Shown piece by piece: positions 1 through 7,615 of a stretch of DNA of 64,000 nt (its first letter is position 1; every line of letters starts with the position of its first letter). Under the pieces are notes generated by a model. It was not told the origin of the DNA. It ran no database searches and saw nothing but the letters and a program-made list of their open reading frames with translations. The position numbers and the translations under genes are program-made. Source of the DNA: Shewanella loihica PV-4 (GTDB lineage: Bacteria > Pseudomonadota > Gammaproteobacteria > Enterobacterales > Shewanellaceae); NCBI RefSeq assembly GCF_000016065.1, contig NC_009092.1, positions 558,001-622,000 of the forward strand. The letters are read 5' to 3'.

Positions 1-2
1 GC

Positions 3-1136
3 CGTGAATATAACGAAGATCCCGTGCTGCAAACCCTGCTCCCTGCCACCTGGTTGTCGGCGCGGCGCACCACCATACTGGTATTTGCCCGCGATAAGCA
101 GGGGGAGGTGACCGCCTATGCCATCGCGCCTTATAGCGTGGGGAATCTGTTTACCAAGGCCTGGGATAAGGAGGCGCATCCCAGTCAATGGCAGGCGCTG
201 AACGCCTTAGTGGAGCGCTATCAACCCAAGCGTATCGGGGTGAACCGCTCCGGTAGCTGGGCCCACGCCGACGGCCTGGTAGCGGGAGACGAGCAGTGGC
301 TCTTGAGTCATCTGCCCGAGCGTTATCGACAGGCGCTGGTGTCTGCCGAGCCACTTGCGGTGGGCTGGCTTGAGCGCCGCATCCCAGAGGAGATTGAGCT
401 CTACCCCAGCCTGGTCAAGATGGCCCATGAGATCATCGCCCAGGGTTTTTCCAATCGGGTGATTAAGGTGGGGCAGACGACCAGCGAGGATCTGGTGTGG
501 TGGTTTAGGGAGCGGGTACGTGAGCTGAAACTCGACACCTGGTTTCATCCCAGCGTCACCATACAGAGGGCTAAGCAGCAAGACTTGTCTGGCGATAGCG
601 TAATTCTGCCGGGTGATCTCCTGCATGTGGACTTTGGTATCACCTACCTGAGATTGAATACCGATACCCAGCAACTCGCCTATGTGCTGCGCGATGGCGA
701 GACCCAGGCGCCCGACTATCTGGTGAAGGCGTTTAACTCTGGCAACCAGCTGCAAGACATACTCACGGCTCAGTTTGCCGTGGGCAAGACGGGCAATGAG
801 GTGCTCAAGGCGGCGCGTGAACATGCCATCGCCGCTGGGCTGAAACCCACTATCTATTCTCATCCCATCGGCTATCACGGTCATGGTGCCGGCACTAGCT
901 TAGGGATGTGGGATGCCCAGCAAGGGATCGCGGGATCTGGGGATCACCCCCTGCATCTTAACACCGCCTACTCCATTGAGCTCAATAACGCCGTGTTTAT
1001 CCCCGAATGGGAGCGCGAGATCCGTATCATGCTGGAGGAAGATGCCATGTTTGACGCCAGCGGCGTCTGGTATCTGGATGGCCGCCAAACGGCACTGATC
1101 TTAATCGAACCGGAATTAAGTATGGGAGGTAAGTGA
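3..1136 (+). CDS. M24 family metallopeptidase (Xaa-Pro aminopeptidase-like), 5' truncated
   Basis: The reading frame is open to the left edge of the window, so the true start lies upstream and the N-terminus is missing; an in-frame GTG at 24 is probably internal. The C-terminal half shows the pita-bread metallopeptidase ligands in order: the Asp of HVDFG, the Asp of LNTDT, the His of the HPIGYHGHGAG stretch, the Glu of SIELNNA and the Glu of MLEEDA. Family knowledge: M24 enzymes bind two metal ions and hydrolyse bonds next to proline or N-terminal residues. All five ligands are present, so the enzyme should be active. Substrate cannot be told from the sequence. It is followed by 88 bp and then a lipoprotein gene. 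Confidence 0.85.
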   Translation, partial: REYNEDPVLQTLLPATWLSARRTTILVFARDKQGEVTAYAIAPYSVGNLFTKAWDKEAHPSQWQALNALVERYQPKRIGVNRSGSWAHADGLVAGDEQWLLSHLPERYRQALVSAEPLAVGWLERRIPEEIELYPSLVKMAHEIIAQGFSNRVIKVGQTTSEDLVWWFRERVRELKLDTWFHPSVTIQRAKQQDLSGDSVILPGDLLHVDFGITYLRLNTDTQQLAYVLRDGETQAPDYLVKAFNSGNQLQDILTAQFAVGKTGNEVLKAAREHAIAAGLKPTIYSHPIGYHGHGAGTSLGMWDAQQGIAGSGDHPLHLNTAYSIELNNAVFIPEWEREIRIMLEEDAMFDASGVWYLDGRQTALILIEPELSMGGK

Positions 1137-1224
1137 GCGGACTAATACATTTGTTGTATTTTTGTTGACACTCGATTGGCCTGGCAGTAGCTTCTAGTTT
1201 CTTTTTTTTGAGGGAACAAAAATT

Positions 1225-2241
1225 GTGACTAACTACAAGATACAAAAACATTTTTCGCTAATTTTAGGGGTTGTTTTATTAGGCCTGACCACAGGTTGTG
1301 CCACCTCTTATAAGGTTGACCCTGAGCTGGTAAGCCAGTTTAAACCTGAGGCGACGCCGACTCAGGAGCAAACTTTCGTCTATGTGATCCGCGGTGCTAA
1401 CTTTCAGGGGGGCGCCCGCGGTGCCTGGGTAGCGGCTAACAAAGATGTGGTTGCCGATCTCTCTAACGGCAGTCATACCCTGTTAAAGTTGGCAACCGGG
1501 CTTAACTCTGTGCATCTGGTGCAGGGGCTGGTGGGCTTCGGTTATAGCCGGGTAGATAATCGTCCCGGTGAGACAGTGTATCTGACCATAGACTACACCA
1601 CGGGCAAGATGAAGGAGGTCGAGCGTGACCTTGGTGTCTCCATGATCATGCAGACCAAGAAGGCCAAAGATATCGGTGCGCCGAGAAAGAACGATGCCTA
1701 CGATAACCTGTTGGCCAATCCCGCCTTGCTGGGCTTTCCCGTGATGAAGACCGGCGTCGAGCCGATTAAACCCGATGAGCACTCGGCGGTGATCAACTTC
1801 TATCGCATGGAGACGCTGATCGGCGAGGTGCCTTTCGATATCTGGTCTGAAACCGGTTATGTGGGTAGTACCAAGGCGGGCACCTATTTTCAGGTGAGAG
1901 TCACTCCGGGCAAGCACACCTTCGTATCACTCTCCGAGCGTTATTCCGTGCTCGAAGCCGAGGTCGAGGCGGGCAAGGAGTATGTGGTCGAGTACGATGT
2001 CGACATGGGATGGAACCAGGCCCATGTGCAGATCTTGCCGATCGATCCCGTCAAGTCGGCTAAGACCATCAGGAAGTGGCAGGAGAAAGCCAGGCTGATG
2101 GTGTTGGATGAGACTGTGGTGCAGCAGCCCGAGTTTGCCCAGCGTGTTCAGATGGCGAAGGAATACCTGACGCCGAAATTTAAGAGCATAGATGCTGGCG
2201 AGATGAGCACTCGTGCCTTGACTAAGCAGCACGCGCTCTAG
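1225..2241 (+). CDS. Putative lipoprotein, possible DUF2846-like halves
   Basis: A 338-residue protein with an N-terminal hydrophobic segment ending in the lipobox LTTGC (Cys about residue 25), so it is probably an outer- or inner-membrane lipoprotein. The start is a GTG preceded by a GAGGGA ribosome site about ten bases upstream. The mature part seems to consist of two related beta-rich halves: one around YVIRGANF, the other around AVINFYRMETLIGEVPFDIW followed by a GTYFQVRVTPGKHTF segment. This resembles DUF2846-type lipoproteins, an assignment from memory of the family pattern and uncertain. No enzymatic motif is visible. It stands alone between the M24 gene and a terminator at about 2284-2320. 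Confidence 0.7.
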   Translation: MTNYKIQKHFSLILGVVLLGLTTGCATSYKVDPELVSQFKPEATPTQEQTFVYVIRGANFQGGARGAWVAANKDVVADLSNGSHTLLKLATGLNSVHLVQGLVGFGYSRVDNRPGETVYLTIDYTTGKMKEVERDLGVSMIMQTKKAKDIGAPRKNDAYDNLLANPALLGFPVMKTGVEPIKPDEHSAVINFYRMETLIGEVPFDIWSETGYVGSTKAGTYFQVRVTPGKHTFVSLSERYSVLEAEVEAGKEYVVEYDVDMGWNQAHVQILPIDPVKSAKTIRKWQEKARLMVLDETVVQQPEFAQRVQMAKEYLTPKFKSIDAGEMSTRALTKQHAL

Positions 2242-2283
2242 TCTCTAGGCTCTAGTCTTTAGGGACTAGGCCTTGCCTCTCAT

Positions 2284-2320
2284 AAGCGAATCACTCTTAG
2301 GTGGTTCGCTTTTTGTTTTT
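2284..2320 (+). terminator. Rho-independent terminator after the lipoprotein gene
   Basis: Inverted repeat AAGCGAATCAC / GTGGTTCGCTT with a six-base loop, followed by a T-rich run. It ends the lipoprotein transcript. Confidence 0.8.
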
Positions 2321-2388
2321 TAGCCACCGCGAATATAAGCCAGTGTGAGCCGGCCCTCAGTTTCATTTCATAAGATCTCCCACAATTA

Positions 2389-2412
2389 AGTTATTGGCGT
2401 GAGCCAATAACT
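2389..2412. promoter_or_regulatory. Perfect 10-bp inverted repeat, candidate operator
   Basis: AGTTATTGGC, four bases GTGA, then GCCAATAACT. The repeat lies 31 bp before the DUF134 start and has no T tract, so it looks more like a protein-binding site (or 5' UTR hairpin) than a terminator. Autoregulation by the downstream HTH protein is inference. Confidence 0.5.
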
Positions 2413-2443
2413 CATCAACATTTAATCGATAAAGGGAATGGCC

Positions 2444-2728
2444 ATGCCAAGACCCAAAAAATGTCGCCGCCTGCAGTGCCGTCCGCCCTGCAGCCTGTTT
2501 AAGCCTAATGGGATCCCAAGCGTGGAGCTGGAGAAGATCCAGCTGGAGGCCGACGAATTTGAGGCCCTGGCGCTGGGTGATGTGCAGCGTCTCAGCCAGT
2601 TGGAGGCCGCCGCGTCCATGGGGATCTCCCGCCAGACCTTCGGCAATCTGTTGGCCAGTGCCCGCCAAAAGGTGGCTACGGCGATCACTCAGGGGCAGGC
2701 CATAGTGTTGCCGAAATCGAACCAATAA
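2444..2728 (+). CDS. DUF134 family HTH protein
   Basis: Small (about 94 residues) protein starting MPRPKKCRR, with Cys residues in the CRRLQCRPPCSLF stretch and a C-terminal helix-turn-helix of the sigma-70 region 4 type (DVQRLSQLEAAASMGISRQTFGNLL). This is the DUF134 pattern, a family of presumed DNA-binding regulators. Two ATGs are in frame at 2438 and 2444; the AAAGGGA ribosome site at 2431-2437 abuts the first and sits six bases from the second, so 2444 is preferred. It is followed after 9 bp by a NifX-like gene, a pairing that is common for DUF134 genes. The Cys-rich N-terminus suggests metal or redox sensing, which is inference. Confidence 0.85.
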   Translation: MPRPKKCRRLQCRPPCSLFKPNGIPSVELEKIQLEADEFEALALGDVQRLSQLEAAASMGISRQTFGNLLASARQKVATAITQGQAIVLPKSNQ

Positions 2729-2737
2729 GGAATCATC

Positions 2738-3265
2738 ATGATAATTGCTATGCCCATGAGCAGGGGCCGTCTGGCGGCGCATTTTACCAAGGCGCAGCGC
2801 ATCGGCTTCTTCAACGAATATCACCAGCTGATTACCAGCTTCGATAACCCGGCCATAGGTGGCGGTGGTTGTTGCGCCAAGAGTGAGCTGCTCAGCCTGA
2901 TCAAGGCGCAGAAGACAGACATAGTGATAGTGCAGCATATCGGCGAGCGCATGCTGGGTAAGTTGCTGGCGGCGGGGATCAGCGTCAGCCAGGGTGACAA
3001 CGCTGAGAGTATCGAGGTGCTGCTCAGCCAGACTCAGCTGATGGAACGTCGTCTGCTGGACGCCTCACAGGGACGGGCTTCCCTCAATCACGCCAAGAAG
3101 GGCGGCTGCTGTGCCAGCGGGGGAGACTGTGGTTCGGCCGAGGGCGGATGTGGCTGCGGCGGTCATAAGCCTATGTCTGAGGTATCGAGTTTGCTACAAA
3201 AGCCTGAGTCAGCCCAGGGTGAACTGGCGTCTGTCTCCTATAGCGGCTTTCGACCCCTGAGTTAG
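2738..3265 (+). CDS. NifX/NifB-type dinitrogenase iron-molybdenum cofactor family protein with Cys-rich tail
   Basis: The first 110 residues form the ribonuclease-H-like fold of the dinitrogenase iron-molybdenum cofactor family (opening MIIAMPMSRGRLAAHF, with a conserved GGGGCCAK segment and IVIVQHIGERM). The C-terminal third is not part of that fold and carries repeated Cys-Gly clusters (GGCCASGGDCGS, GGCGCGGHKP), eight or so cysteines that look made for binding an Fe-S cluster or metal. No nif structural genes are nearby, so a nitrogenase role is not supported; family members outside nif operons are thought to carry metal clusters. Co-transcribed with the DUF134 regulator (9 bp gap). Convergent with the thioredoxin-like gene, five bases away. 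Confidence 0.85.
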   Translation: MIIAMPMSRGRLAAHFTKAQRIGFFNEYHQLITSFDNPAIGGGGCCAKSELLSLIKAQKTDIVIVQHIGERMLGKLLAAGISVSQGDNAESIEVLLSQTQLMERRLLDASQGRASLNHAKKGGCCASGGDCGSAEGGCGCGGHKPMSEVSSLLQKPESAQGELASVSYSGFRPLS

Positions 3266-3270
3266 GCCCA

Positions 3271-3612
3271 TCAGTCCAGCAATTGATAGGGGCGAGCGAT
3301 CGCCTCTCTTACCTCGACCATGGCAAACACCTTCACAAAGCGAGCAAACGCCTGCCCCTGAAAGTAGAGCTCGACGACGGGGAGGGTGAACACCCTGTGG
3401 GCGGCGGCAATATCGCCCTGCTGCTCACAGTCGATATAGCAGAGGCGCATCTTGGGAAACTCTTCGGCTAGCATCTGCAGCAGCCTGGGCTTGATACTCT
3501 GACAGACGCCGCAGTGGGCGCCGCCAAAGAGCAGGAGCACGGCCTCATGGGCGGCTAAGTAGTCGTCCAAGGCGTCACTTGACTCTATGTTATCGGCGGT
3601 TAACTGTGGCAT
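3271..3612 (-). CDS. Thioredoxin-fold protein with CGVC active site
   Basis: 113 residues, cytoplasmic (no signal peptide). The thioredoxin fold is shown by VLLLFGGAHCGVCQSIKP with redox cysteines C34 and C37 and by the cis-Pro loop FTLPVVELYFQGQ. The active site is CGVC instead of the CGPC of classical thioredoxins, as in many thioredoxin-family accessory proteins. Likely role is thiol-disulfide exchange; partner unknown. It points towards the NifX-like gene and away from nnrS, so it sits alone on its strand. Confidence 0.85.
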   Translation of the reverse strand: MPQLTADNIESSDALDDYLAAHEAVLLLFGGAHCGVCQSIKPRLLQMLAEEFPKMRLCYIDCEQQGDIAAAHRVFTLPVVELYFQGQAFARFVKVFAMVEVREAIARPYQLLD

Positions 3613-3876
3613 CTGAATTACCCTTATCCCTTACCTTCTCTTTCGTCTTGGCTTGAATATCTTAAGTGGCTCCACAAGTGTTACGCCAGATAGAGAGCAT
3701 GCCTATAAAGAGGTATTTAAATTCAATATGATAGCCTAATTTGCCTACTTGGTTCACACTTCTTTTGTTCGGGGCGAATATCCGTTGTCCACCTTCTCTG
3801 CTCTGAGTAGACTGGCGGCAATAAAGCCACATTCAAGATGTTTGTTTAGTTTCTAATTCTGGCCGAGGCGCAGCAG

Positions 3877-5088
3877 ATGCTTAATATTGATGATCCTAGT
3901 GTGGTCGACAAGACACCGGCGATATGGCGCTTGGGGTTTAGACCCTTCTTCCTGGGCGGCGCCCTGCTGGCGACCCTGTATGTGCCCCTGTGGCTGATCT
4001 CCTGGTATCTGCCGGAGATGAGTCTGCTGAGATCTCAGTTCTGGGTCAAGGTGGTGCCGCTCTGGTGGCATCCCCATGAGTTGCTGTTTGGTTTTGCCGT
4101 GGCTATCGTCTCTGGCTTCCTGCTCACCTCGGTACAGACCTGGACCAATCAGCCTAGCCTCAAGGGCTGGCCCCTGGCCTTGGTATTTGCCTGCTGGTTA
4201 CTGGCGCGGGTGCTGCTATTGTCGCCGTTTGAGCTGCCGGTGTGGCTGCCCGGGCTGTTTGACAGCCTCTTCTTGCTTCTGACGGCGGCCAAGCTCTGGT
4301 CTTGCATCTACCGGGTCAAGCAGTGGCGCAACATAGGCTTTCCCATCATGTTGCTGGTGGCCACGGGGATCAACCTGCTGAGTTACTACGCCCTGAGCCA
4401 GCGCGACTTCGTGCTGAGCCACCATATCTGGCAGGGGATGCTCTGGTGGCTGGGACTGCTGATCACCATAGTGGGCGGTCGGGTGATCCCCTTCTTTACC
4501 GCGGTGCGCGTCAAACAGGCCAAGCCCGAGCCGATTAAGGCGTTGGATCTCAGCCTGATAGCCTTGATGATCTTGTTGATTGCCCAGGGGATCACTAAAT
4601 ACCTCACGCCCGGGGCCGAGCAAGCTTTGCTGGCGGTGACGGCGCTGGCACACCTGCTGCGCTGGAGTCGCTGGCTGCCCCACAAGACGCTCGGCGAGCC
4701 CATGCTCTGGTCCTTGCAGCTGGCCTATCTCTGCTTGCCCCTGACCCTGGCGGCGCTCGCCTGGAATATTGACGATGAAAATGCCTATCGCCATCTGCTG
4801 CATCTGTTTGCCATCGGCACCATGGCGGGGCTCTGCCTGTCGATGATCTCCCGGGTCTCCTTGGGCCATACCAGCCGTAACATCTATCAGGGCCCCAAGA
4901 TGTCTCTGGCCTTTCTTGGCATCACGCTGGCGGCGCTGTGCCGGGCCGTGATGCCGCTGTGGTTTCCCGAATATAGCGAGCTGTGGCTGTGGATCGCCGG
5001 CAGCTGCTGGAGCCTGGCCTTCGGTTGGTTTGTCTGGTGCTACGCGCCCATATTAACCCGGCCCAGAGTCGACGGACGTCCGGGCTAG
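3877..5088 (+). CDS. nnrS: NnrS family haem-copper membrane protein
   Basis: 403 residues with about twelve hydrophobic segments, beginning IWRLGFRPFFLGGALLA, and the family hallmark WWHPHELLFGFA with paired His, plus HLFAIGTMAGLCLSMISRVSLGHTSR near the C-terminus. NnrS is a polytopic inner-membrane protein that binds haem and copper and protects against nitric oxide stress (family knowledge). The start follows a GAGG ribosome site at 3865-3868. Only 56 bp separates it from nrfA on the same strand, so the two are probably one transcription unit for nitrite reduction and NO tolerance. An AAGATGTTTG string at 3835-3844 recalls half of an NsrR site, too weak to call. Confidence 0.92.
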   Translation: MLNIDDPSVVDKTPAIWRLGFRPFFLGGALLATLYVPLWLISWYLPEMSLLRSQFWVKVVPLWWHPHELLFGFAVAIVSGFLLTSVQTWTNQPSLKGWPLALVFACWLLARVLLLSPFELPVWLPGLFDSLFLLLTAAKLWSCIYRVKQWRNIGFPIMLLVATGINLLSYYALSQRDFVLSHHIWQGMLWWLGLLITIVGGRVIPFFTAVRVKQAKPEPIKALDLSLIALMILLIAQGITKYLTPGAEQALLAVTALAHLLRWSRWLPHKTLGEPMLWSLQLAYLCLPLTLAALAWNIDDENAYRHLLHLFAIGTMAGLCLSMISRVSLGHTSRNIYQGPKMSLAFLGITLAALCRAVMPLWFPEYSELWLWIAGSCWSLAFGWFVWCYAPILTRPRVDGRPG

Positions 5089-5115
5089 CCCAGACACAAT
5101 CTATCCCAGACACAA
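5089..5115 (+). repeat. Direct repeat in nnrS-nrfA gap
   Basis: CCCAGACACAA occurs twice with 16-bp periodicity (5089-5099 and 5105-5115), directly after the nnrS stop. Could be a small duplication or a binding site; no function assigned. Confidence 0.5.
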
Positions 5116-5144
5116 GTAGTCATTTAAATGAGTGTGGAAGTGTA

Positions 5145-6503
5145 ATGAAGAAACTAACTGCCATCGCATTGAGCCTGCTGGGCTGGTGCACCCTGAGCCA
5201 GGCGCTCGCCGCAGATGTGAGCCCCGAGAAGATGAAGGCCAAATATCCTAACCAGTATGCCAGCTGGCAGGCGACTTCGACCCAGGCGGCGCGCAGCGAC
5301 ATGCTGGCCAGCTATCCCGCCGCCATTATCCTCTGGGCGGGCTCGGCCTACGCCAAGGAGTACCATAGCCCTCGGGGGCATCAGTTTGCGGTGGCCGACG
5401 TGACCCATACCCTGCGCACAGGTGTACCGCCTGGAGAAGGCAAGAAGGGGCTGTCGGCGAGCTGCTGGACCTGTAAGTCCCCCGACGTGCCAAGGCTTAT
5501 CGATGAGCTGGGGGTCGAAGGCTTCTCGGCGAAGAACTTCACCGATCTCGGCACCGAGATGAACAGTGTGGTCTACTGCAGTGACTGTCATGAGCAGGGC
5601 AAGGCGGAGTTGAGCCTGCCGCGTCCTCACGCCCGCGACGCCATGGCCAAGGTCCATCTGCCCTTCGACAAGCAGGATGAGGCGATGCAGGGGGCGCAGG
5701 TGTGTGGCCAGTGCCATGTGACCTACTACTTTCAGCCGGAGCGCAGCAACAAGGTTAACATTCCCTGGATCTTCGGCAGCAGCGCGGATCTTATTGAAAA
5801 ATATTACGACACTCGCCGCTTCTACGAGTGGATCCATCCCGTTTCTAAGACGCCCATCCTCAAGGCGCGTCATCCTGAGTTTGAGCATTGGAGCCGCAGC
5901 GAACACGCCAAGGTGGGCGTCACCTGTGTGACCTGCCACATGCCGGCGGCGACCGACGGCGAGGGCAAGGCCTATACCAACCATCAGGTGGGCAAGGCGC
6001 TGCCAAACTATGACGTTGTGTGTCAGGGCTGCCATGAGAATAAACAGGCCTTGATGAAACAGCTCAACTCGGCCAAGTCGCAGATAGCCGAGAAGGCGAG
6101 ACGCGTGGAGCAACTACTGGTCAAGGCCCACTATGAGGCGGGAGCCGCCTGGGATGCGGGCGCGAGCTGGGCAATCATGAACGATGCGATCATGGCGATC
6201 CGTCATGCCCAGTGGCGCTGGGATTTTGCCATGTCATCCCACGGCAGCTATGCCCATAACCCCCAGGAGGCTAACGCTCTGCTGGACACGGCGATCCTTC
6301 AGGCCGAACATGCCCGCCGCGCGCTTAGCGAAATCCTCAGTATGTTGTCTGTTACCCAGGTGAACTACCCGGACATTTCCACCAAGGAGGCGGCGCAGCA
6401 GGCGGTGGGGATCGAGCTGGATAAGCTGACCGAGGCTAAGCAGGCCTTTATCAAGCAAGAGGTGGATAAACACTGGCCCGCGGTGAGCCGAACAGGTTAC
6501 TAA
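5145..6503 (+). CDS. nrfA: Ammonia-forming pentahaem nitrite reductase NrfA (cytochrome c552)
   Basis: 452 residues. The start at ATG 5145 gives a clean Sec signal peptide (MKKLTAIALSLLGWCTLSQALA); longer readings overlap nnrS in another frame. Five haem-binding motifs are visible: CWTCK (107-111), CSDCH (145-149), CGQCH (187-191), CVTCH (261-265) and CQGCH (293-297). The CXXCK motif, whose lysine ligates the catalytic haem, is diagnostic of NrfA, which reduces nitrite to ammonium with six electrons in the periplasm. Conserved active-site context such as HLPFDKQDEA and the C-terminal long helices (AGASWAIMNDAIMAIRHAQWRWDFA) are present. No nrfB/nrfH partner is adjacent; in Shewanella electrons usually come from CymA (family knowledge). 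A strong terminator follows. Confidence 0.97.
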   Translation: MKKLTAIALSLLGWCTLSQALAADVSPEKMKAKYPNQYASWQATSTQAARSDMLASYPAAIILWAGSAYAKEYHSPRGHQFAVADVTHTLRTGVPPGEGKKGLSASCWTCKSPDVPRLIDELGVEGFSAKNFTDLGTEMNSVVYCSDCHEQGKAELSLPRPHARDAMAKVHLPFDKQDEAMQGAQVCGQCHVTYYFQPERSNKVNIPWIFGSSADLIEKYYDTRRFYEWIHPVSKTPILKARHPEFEHWSRSEHAKVGVTCVTCHMPAATDGEGKAYTNHQVGKALPNYDVVCQGCHENKQALMKQLNSAKSQIAEKARRVEQLLVKAHYEAGAAWDAGASWAIMNDAIMAIRHAQWRWDFAMSSHGSYAHNPQEANALLDTAILQAEHARRALSEILSMLSVTQVNYPDISTKEAAQQAVGIELDKLTEAKQAFIKQEVDKHWPAVSRTGY

Positions 6504-6535
6504 TCTACTGGCTTTCAAGTTTACGTAATTAAAAG

Positions 6536-6566
6536 CGCCGACCTGGATACCGGGTCGGCGTTTTTT
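6536..6566 (+). terminator. Rho-independent terminator after nrfA
   Basis: CGCCGACC / GGTCGGCG stem with a nine-base loop followed by TTTTTT. Five bases beyond lies the stop end of the converging LysR gene. Confidence 0.9.
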
Positions 6567-6570
6567 GTTG

Positions 6571-7488
6571 CTAGCGCCTGAGCAGCGGATATTGGCTGTC
6601 GAATGCCTGGCATTTCTCTTTAAGAAACTCGATACAGGTGCGGACCTTGTGGCTTGGGTATTCCGTCTGTAGATAGGTGAGCTGTAGGGGGATGGGGTCG
6701 GCCAGATAGTCTACCAGCAGCAGCTCAAGCCTGCCCTCTGTGACCTCCTGGGCCACATCGAACCAGCTCTTGTAGGCGATCCCTTCTCCCGCCAGGGCCC
6801 ACTCTTTTATCACGGCGCCATCGTTGCAACTCTTGCTGCCCGTTAGCTCGACCTCTAGGGGCTGTTGTTTGTAGGCGAAACGCCACTTGTGCCATGGGGT
6901 GTTACCGCGGTTGAGCAATAAGATCTTATGCTGGCTTAGCTGCTGGGGATGACTCGGGCGGCCATGTCGCGCTAAGTAGACTGGGGAGGCCACCGTCACC
7001 CTGTGCATGCGCGCCAGCTGCCGACGCATCAGGGAGGAGTCCTGCAGCTCACCGTATCTCAGCGCCAGGTGGACATTCTGGGCGATGAGATCGTCCAGCT
7101 GATCGCCGAAATAGAGCCTCAGGGTCAGCTCGGGGGCCTCGGCTGTCAGCTCATCCAGCCAGGCTCTGACCCGATTGCGGCCAAGATCTGAGGGAAGGGC
7201 GATACGTAGCTCGCCCCTGAGTTCGCCTCGCTTGTCGGCCAGGGCGTCGCTGGCGCCTTGCAGTAGGCTGAGGGCCTGACGCCCGGTGTCGATGAAGGCC
7301 TGGCCCTCCTCGGTGAGCTGCATGTTGCGGGTCGAGCGGGCGAACAGCTGACAGTTGAGCTTATGTTCCAGACGCTGCAGGGCGGCGCTGGCGGAAGCAG
7401 GTGTCATGCCCAGCTCGCGGGCGGCGGCCGATATGCTGTGCAGGTCGGCGATGCGGATCGCCAGTTGCAGATCTTTGAGATGATACAT
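6571..7488 (-). CDS. LysR family transcriptional regulator
   Basis: 305 residues. The N-terminal winged helix (residues 1-60, MYHLKDLQLAIRIADLHSIS then AARELGMTPASASAALQRLE) is typical LysR, followed by a periplasmic-binding-protein-like effector domain. The gene is divergent from an old yellow enzyme gene with 127 bp between, the usual arrangement for a LysR protein and its target, so control of that reductase is likely (inference). It resembles the large DsdC/AaeR-like group that often sits beside oxidoreductases. A palindrome at 7501-7516 close to its own start is a candidate operator. Confidence 0.92.
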   Translation of the reverse strand: MYHLKDLQLAIRIADLHSISAAARELGMTPASASAALQRLEHKLNCQLFARSTRNMQLTEEGQAFIDTGRQALSLLQGASDALADKRGELRGELRIALPSDLGRNRVRAWLDELTAEAPELTLRLYFGDQLDDLIAQNVHLALRYGELQDSSLMRRQLARMHRVTVASPVYLARHGRPSHPQQLSQHKILLLNRGNTPWHKWRFAYKQQPLEVELTGSKSCNDGAVIKEWALAGEGIAYKSWFDVAQEVTEGRLELLLVDYLADPIPLQLTYLQTEYPSHKVRTCIEFLKEKCQAFDSQYPLLRR

Positions 7489-7500
7489 ATCAAAAATTTT

Positions 7501-7516
7501 TTGAAAATGATTTCAA
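7501..7516. promoter_or_regulatory. Candidate operator between LysR and OYE genes
   Basis: TTGAAA-ATGA-TTTCAA is a perfect interrupted palindrome, 13 bp upstream of the LysR start and 100 bp from the reductase start. Position fits an autoregulatory LysR site; inference only. Confidence 0.45.
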
Positions 7517-7615
7517 TACTAGCCTAATTATCAAATTATGTAACGGGTAATAGACTCTGTTTCATCGAACAACTTGAACTGCATCTGCCGCGACCTGTCG
7601 GCATAAGGAAACCCG

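Noticed and set aside
1144..1165. Terminator after the M24 gene
   Set aside because: AATACA-TTTGT-TGTATT followed by TTTG is AT-only and weak; not convincing.
3835..3844. NsrR site upstream of nnrS
   Set aside because: Only one half (AAGATGTTTG) is present; too weak to list as a site.
5154..6113. 319-codon antisense frame inside nrfA
   Set aside because: Overlaps five haem motifs on the other strand; no recognisable protein.
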